From positions 71,085,449 through 71,149,448 of the forward strand of contig NC_080688.1 in assembly GCF_030445035.2 (NCBI RefSeq): a stretch of DNA of 64,000 bases, written 5' to 3'. A model generated the notes under the pieces. It did no database searches, was not told the origin of the DNA, and saw only the letters and a list, made by a program, of their open reading frames with translations. Source of the DNA: Dasypus novemcinctus (Eukaryota > Chordata > Mammalia > Cingulata > Dasypodidae). The stretch's first letter is position 1, and every line of letters starts with the position of its first letter. Below, piece after piece: positions 60,588 to 64,000 of this stretch. Position numbers and translations under genes: made by a program.

Positions 60588-61010
60588 GTTATAGATTGAA
60601 TTGTGTCTCCCCTAAAAGACACATTGAATGTCTAATCCTCAAGACCTCAGAAATGTGACCTTATCTGGCAATAAAGTCATTACAGATGGAATTAGGCAAA
60701 TTAATTGAGGTCAGTCTGGGTGAAAGGCAGGTCCTTAATCCAATGTGACTTATAAGAAAAGGAAATTTGAATAAAGACAGAGGGGTCATGCCCTGCAACA
60801 ACTGAGGCAGAACTCACCATGGATTGCCAGCAAGCCATCGCAGGCAGGGGAACAAAATCTTCCCTATAGAAGAAGCGTGGTCCTGCAGACCAGACACCTT
60901 CATTTTGGACTTCTTGCCTCCAAAACTGTGAGACAATACATTTCTGTTGCCTTAAGTCATTCAGTTTGTAGCGCTACATTATGGCAGTTCTGGAAAATTT
61001 AGACACTTCA
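60588..61010 (+). mobile_element. MLT1-type MaLR LTR, sense
   Basis: TTGAATTGTGTCTCCCCTAA, AATGTGACCTTATCTGGCAA and CCTCCAAAACTGTGAGACAA are classic MLT1 LTR sequence in order. It ends near GGAAAATTTAGACA. Confidence 0.85.
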
Positions 61011-61089
61011 TTTAGGAGCTCTTTTTTTTTGTTTTTTGTTTTTGTTTTTTTTAATATATAATATTTTCTTCAAGTGGGCACAGATATTT

Positions 61090-61545
61090 CTTTTTTTTTT
61101 TTTAAAGATTTATTTTATTTATTATTTCTCTCCCCTTCCCTCCCCCCTTCCCTCCCCCCTTCCCTCCCCCCCTTCCCTCCCCCGTTGTCTGTTCTCTGTG
61201 TCCACTTGATGCATGTTCTTTTGTCTGCTTCCGTTGTTGTCAGCAGCCCAGGAATCTGTGTCTCCTTTTGTTGCATCATCTTGTTGTGTCAGCTCTCTGT
61301 GTGTGTGGCGCCGTTCCTGGGCAGGCTGAAATTTCTTTCGTGCTGGGTGGCTCTCCTTACTGGGCACACTTCTTGCGCATGGGGCTCCCCTACGCGGGGG
61401 ACACCCCTGCGTGGCATGGCACTCCTTGCGCGCATCAGCACTGCATATGGACCAGCTCCACATGGGTCAAGGAGGCCCGGGATTTGAACCACGAACCTCC
61501 CATGTGGTAGGCGGATGCCCTATCCATTGGGCCAAGTTGGCCTCC
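61090..61545 (-). mobile_element. DAS-type SINE
   Basis: Antisense copy with an expanded CCCTTCCCTCCCC tract (61131-61183), i.e. a GGGAGGGAAGG repeat before the tail. That tract produces the Gly/Arg/Glu-rich antisense frame. Confidence 0.9.
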
Positions 61546-61559
61546 CCTTTATGTTTTTA

Positions 61560-63180
61560 TCTACTCTACATCTCATACTCTTCAGTTCACAAAGTTCTCT
61601 GAGTAGATAATGGGAATTATCCTATAAGGCAGAATTAAGTAAACTTTCAATGGTAAAAATAACATTACGTGTTCAAGCCATTTGTCATTTTTCCTCCCAA
61701 TTCCTTTTGGCTCGACCTATCTTTCCCTCTGAGATAATAGAGTCCTGTTCCTGGTTATATTATAGCAAATATATTATGACTATTTTGAAAAATAAAGGAA
61801 ATAAATTATTTTCCCTACCGTGTGATAGGTAGTAGGATGATGGACAACTAGGCAATTATTCTTAAATTTCTTCTGTAAGAAAAGCCTTTAAATTCCAAGG
61901 ATATTAAAGCAGGAGTAAAGACAATGTCATAACTTGATAATCTCAACTTTTTGCTTGTTGATTTTGGTATGTAATGGTTCTGAGCTTGTGGTTAGAGCTT
62001 TTGAATTAGGTAAATCTGAACGAGAATCCTAGCTCCTCCACTTAGCATGTGTAGGACCCTAAGGGTTTTAACCCCAGTGAGGTTTAAGTTCATCATCTAT
62101 TCATTCTATCATTCCAGAAATGATCACTTCAATATAAATACCGGGAAGGAAGGAATTCTTCCAGCTGCTCACCACAGTTTGGCCCCTAGAGTGCCTGGCC
62201 CATTGTAAGGGCCCAATAATATTCTCTTAATAAATTTTTAAGATGTCTTTTATAGAAGCACCTTTCCCATAGACCTATTATGAGAATTAGCTAAGATAAT
62301 ATATGGAGATTTTTTAGTATAGTGCCTGTTACATAGTCTGTATGAAATAGTGATTCTTTTATCATTATATAATAGTGAAATTTTTACATAATTACTATAA
62401 CACTAATCGAAATGTTAATACTTCAGTTATGTTGGATTTGCTTTCTATCACAAAATATTATAGAACTCTATTATGTTATGAACTCTTGCTAAACAATGGG
62501 AAAGTGTTTTATGAATGTATTTCATTAAGGAGCCCTTTTTCTTCAAAACGGATATCGCTATGTGAAATAGACTTTGGGAAGCGCAAGCTACAAAGTTTTA
62601 TATAAAATGTGCAGTGAAGGTTTATTAATAACTTAATTAGTTCTATTAATTTTACTATTGTAATTCAGGCATATTTGTATTACACATTTACGGGAAAATG
62701 ATATTTCCCCATAAATAAAGGACTTTTAATGTGTCAATAAAATAACAGTAATTTATGATTATTGAAAATACTCTTTTTAATTAGAGTTGAAATTTACTCT
62801 GCCCTCAGATATCCAAATAAAATATTTTGTCTTAATTTTCCAAAAGTGATTTGGTTTTCCTTCTAAGTCTCCCATCATCAGAGTAGGAAGATCCCACTTA
62901 GTTCAACCCAAATGTCATTCCAAGCTAATATTTTCAATAATTCAGTCTTTTGTGGCAAATCGGTCTTTCAGATTTCTGTTTCCTCCTTTGCTGTCTCCAA
63001 GATGATTTTGTAGCAATGGGGAAAAGCTGGATTCCCTTTCTTATTCTGGCCCCTGAGTATATTCTGACCCATGTCTGCGGAGGTGTGGGGCAAATAGTTC
63101 CATCTTGGTTTTTGCTGGTGTCAAGACTTCAAGGTCTGGTGGTCCCCTTCACTCAGTTAACCACTGCTAACCCCTGAGGT
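61560..63180. other. AT-rich intergenic, nothing recognised
   Basis: No credible coding exon occurs here. An L2/MIR-like scrap near 62190-62240 (GCCCAATAATATTCTCTTAA) is all that can be suggested. Confidence 0.4.
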
Positions 63181-63189
63181 CTACCTGTG

Positions 63190-63197
<8 letters not shown>

Positions 63198-63225
<28 letters not shown>

Positions 63226-63590
63226 TACCCCCATTGCCTCCCCTCCCCACCCCCTTCAGCTCATTGCCTGCTTTGTGAGCATTCGCTGTGTGTTCTTCTG
63301 TGTCTGCTTGTCTTCTCTTTAGGTGGTACCAGGAACCAATCCTGGGATCTTCCAGAATGGGAGAGAGATGCTCAATCTCTTGTGCCACCTCAGCTCCCTG
63401 GTCTGCTGCATCTCTTATTGTCTCTCCTCTGTGTCTTTTTTTGTTGCATCATCTTACTGCACCAGCTCTCCACTTGGGCCAGCTTGCTGCACAGATCAGC
63501 TTGCCTTCACCAGGAGGTCCTGGGAATTGAACCCTGGACCTCCCATATGGTAGACAGGAACCCAGTCACTTGAGCCACATCTGCTTCCCT
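63198..63590 (-). mobile_element. DAS-type SINE, variant with composite body
   Basis: The tail reads as eight TTTA/TAAA units at 63193-63228. The body carries an extra piece (GGTGGTACCAGGAACCAATC) resembling the second SINE subfamily at 4200. The head complement GGGAATTGAACCCTGG is intact. This appears to be a composite of two related SINE subfamilies. Confidence 0.75.
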
Positions 63591-63599
63591 GTCTGTGAT

Positions 63600-64000
63600 T
63601 CTTATAGGTACCCTGGCTTGAGGAAGCTACCTTTTATCCCTTGGCAACAGGGTGTTTGCCTGTCGGTTTTACCCCCATTATCTCCTCTTACCTACCTCCT
63701 GCCAGGAGAACTCTCCAACCTAATGCTAATAAACCTGCTCTGGGTCATGTGGGACCTTCTGGGTTCCTGCCAAGCTACATTGGCTCTGATAGTGCTTGGA
63801 ATTAACAAACTCTCAATCTATTTAACTACCTTTCCAAATTTTGGTCTGGATATTTGAGAAAGTGATAAGGGGAGTCCTCTAGCAGTTCCCTTCTATCAAA
63901 TTCTCACCCAAATCCCTTGATGTAGAATAGAATGGCTCTGTTTCTTCTTCCTTTCTACTCAGGACTCTTTCCTATCTTAAATACTCTTCCCCAGATGGCA
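63600..64000. other. Window end, no feature recognised
   Basis: A 95-codon open frame runs 63570-63857 with no recognisable domain and partial overlap with the SINE. It is probably not coding. Confidence 0.3.

Overview
The window is non-coding-rich mammalian DNA. At least 13 copies of a tRNA-derived SINE, with the head/body/A-rich-tail layout known from armadillo (DAS-type SINEs), are scattered through it. Together with LINE-1 fragments, MaLR and ERVL-like LTR elements, MIR/L2 relics and hAT-type MITEs, they point to a xenarthran genome, most likely the nine-banded armadillo (Dasypus novemcinctus). There are no prokaryotic features, rRNA genes or CRISPR. Most long open frames are antisense or sense readings of SINEs, L1 or microsatellites and are not genes.

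The one gene I can identify is a DYNAP (dynactin-associated protein) homologue on the + strand: a tentative first coding exon near 43.62 kb, a clear exon at 45890-46054, and a terminal exon at 48782-49384. The terminal exon encodes the membrane segment and a long Thr/Ser-rich, mucin-like ectodomain. A polyadenylation signal follows at 49849. Exon phases match (0/0) and both acceptors are good.

The window looks like a tandem array of diverged DYNAP-type units, not a single locus. Unique flanking sequence recurs three times in the same order and orientation: about 4.7-9.0 kb, 21.6-24.6 kb and 41.7-44.1 kb. A second flanking block recurs at 0.3-2.2, 15.7-17.0 and 40.7-41.1 kb. Unit 1 keeps a DYNAP-like exon 2 (about 11837-11984) and a decayed Thr-rich tract (14.89-15.45 kb), but I find no membrane segment. 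Unit 2 keeps a recognisable membrane-segment exon (about 26873-27029) followed by a 1.7 kb frame-broken Thr-repeat tract (27.03-28.80 kb). Unit 3 (43.6-49.9 kb) looks intact. Window positions 0.3-2.2 kb appear to be the 3' flank of a further unit lying upstream. A short Thr-codon-rich tract at 59.98-60.2 kb may be a relic of another.

Layout: 0-4.6 kb, 3' flank of the upstream unit with SINEs and an LTR-like element. 4.7-17 kb, unit 1, carrying an LTR insertion (5.27-6.21 kb), a second LTR-like copy (7.19-7.76 kb), a MaLR LTR-internal-LTR element (9.0-11.3 kb) and L1 (12.25-13.66 kb). 17-21.6 kb, antisense L1. 21.6-29.5 kb, unit 2. 30-41 kb, SINE, L1, a decayed ERVL-like pol region, a CTTC microsatellite and poorly recognised sequence. 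41.7-50 kb, unit 3. 50-64 kb, LINE/LTR/SINE-rich flank with no supported gene. Family names and the comparison with human DYNAP come from memory; no search could be run.
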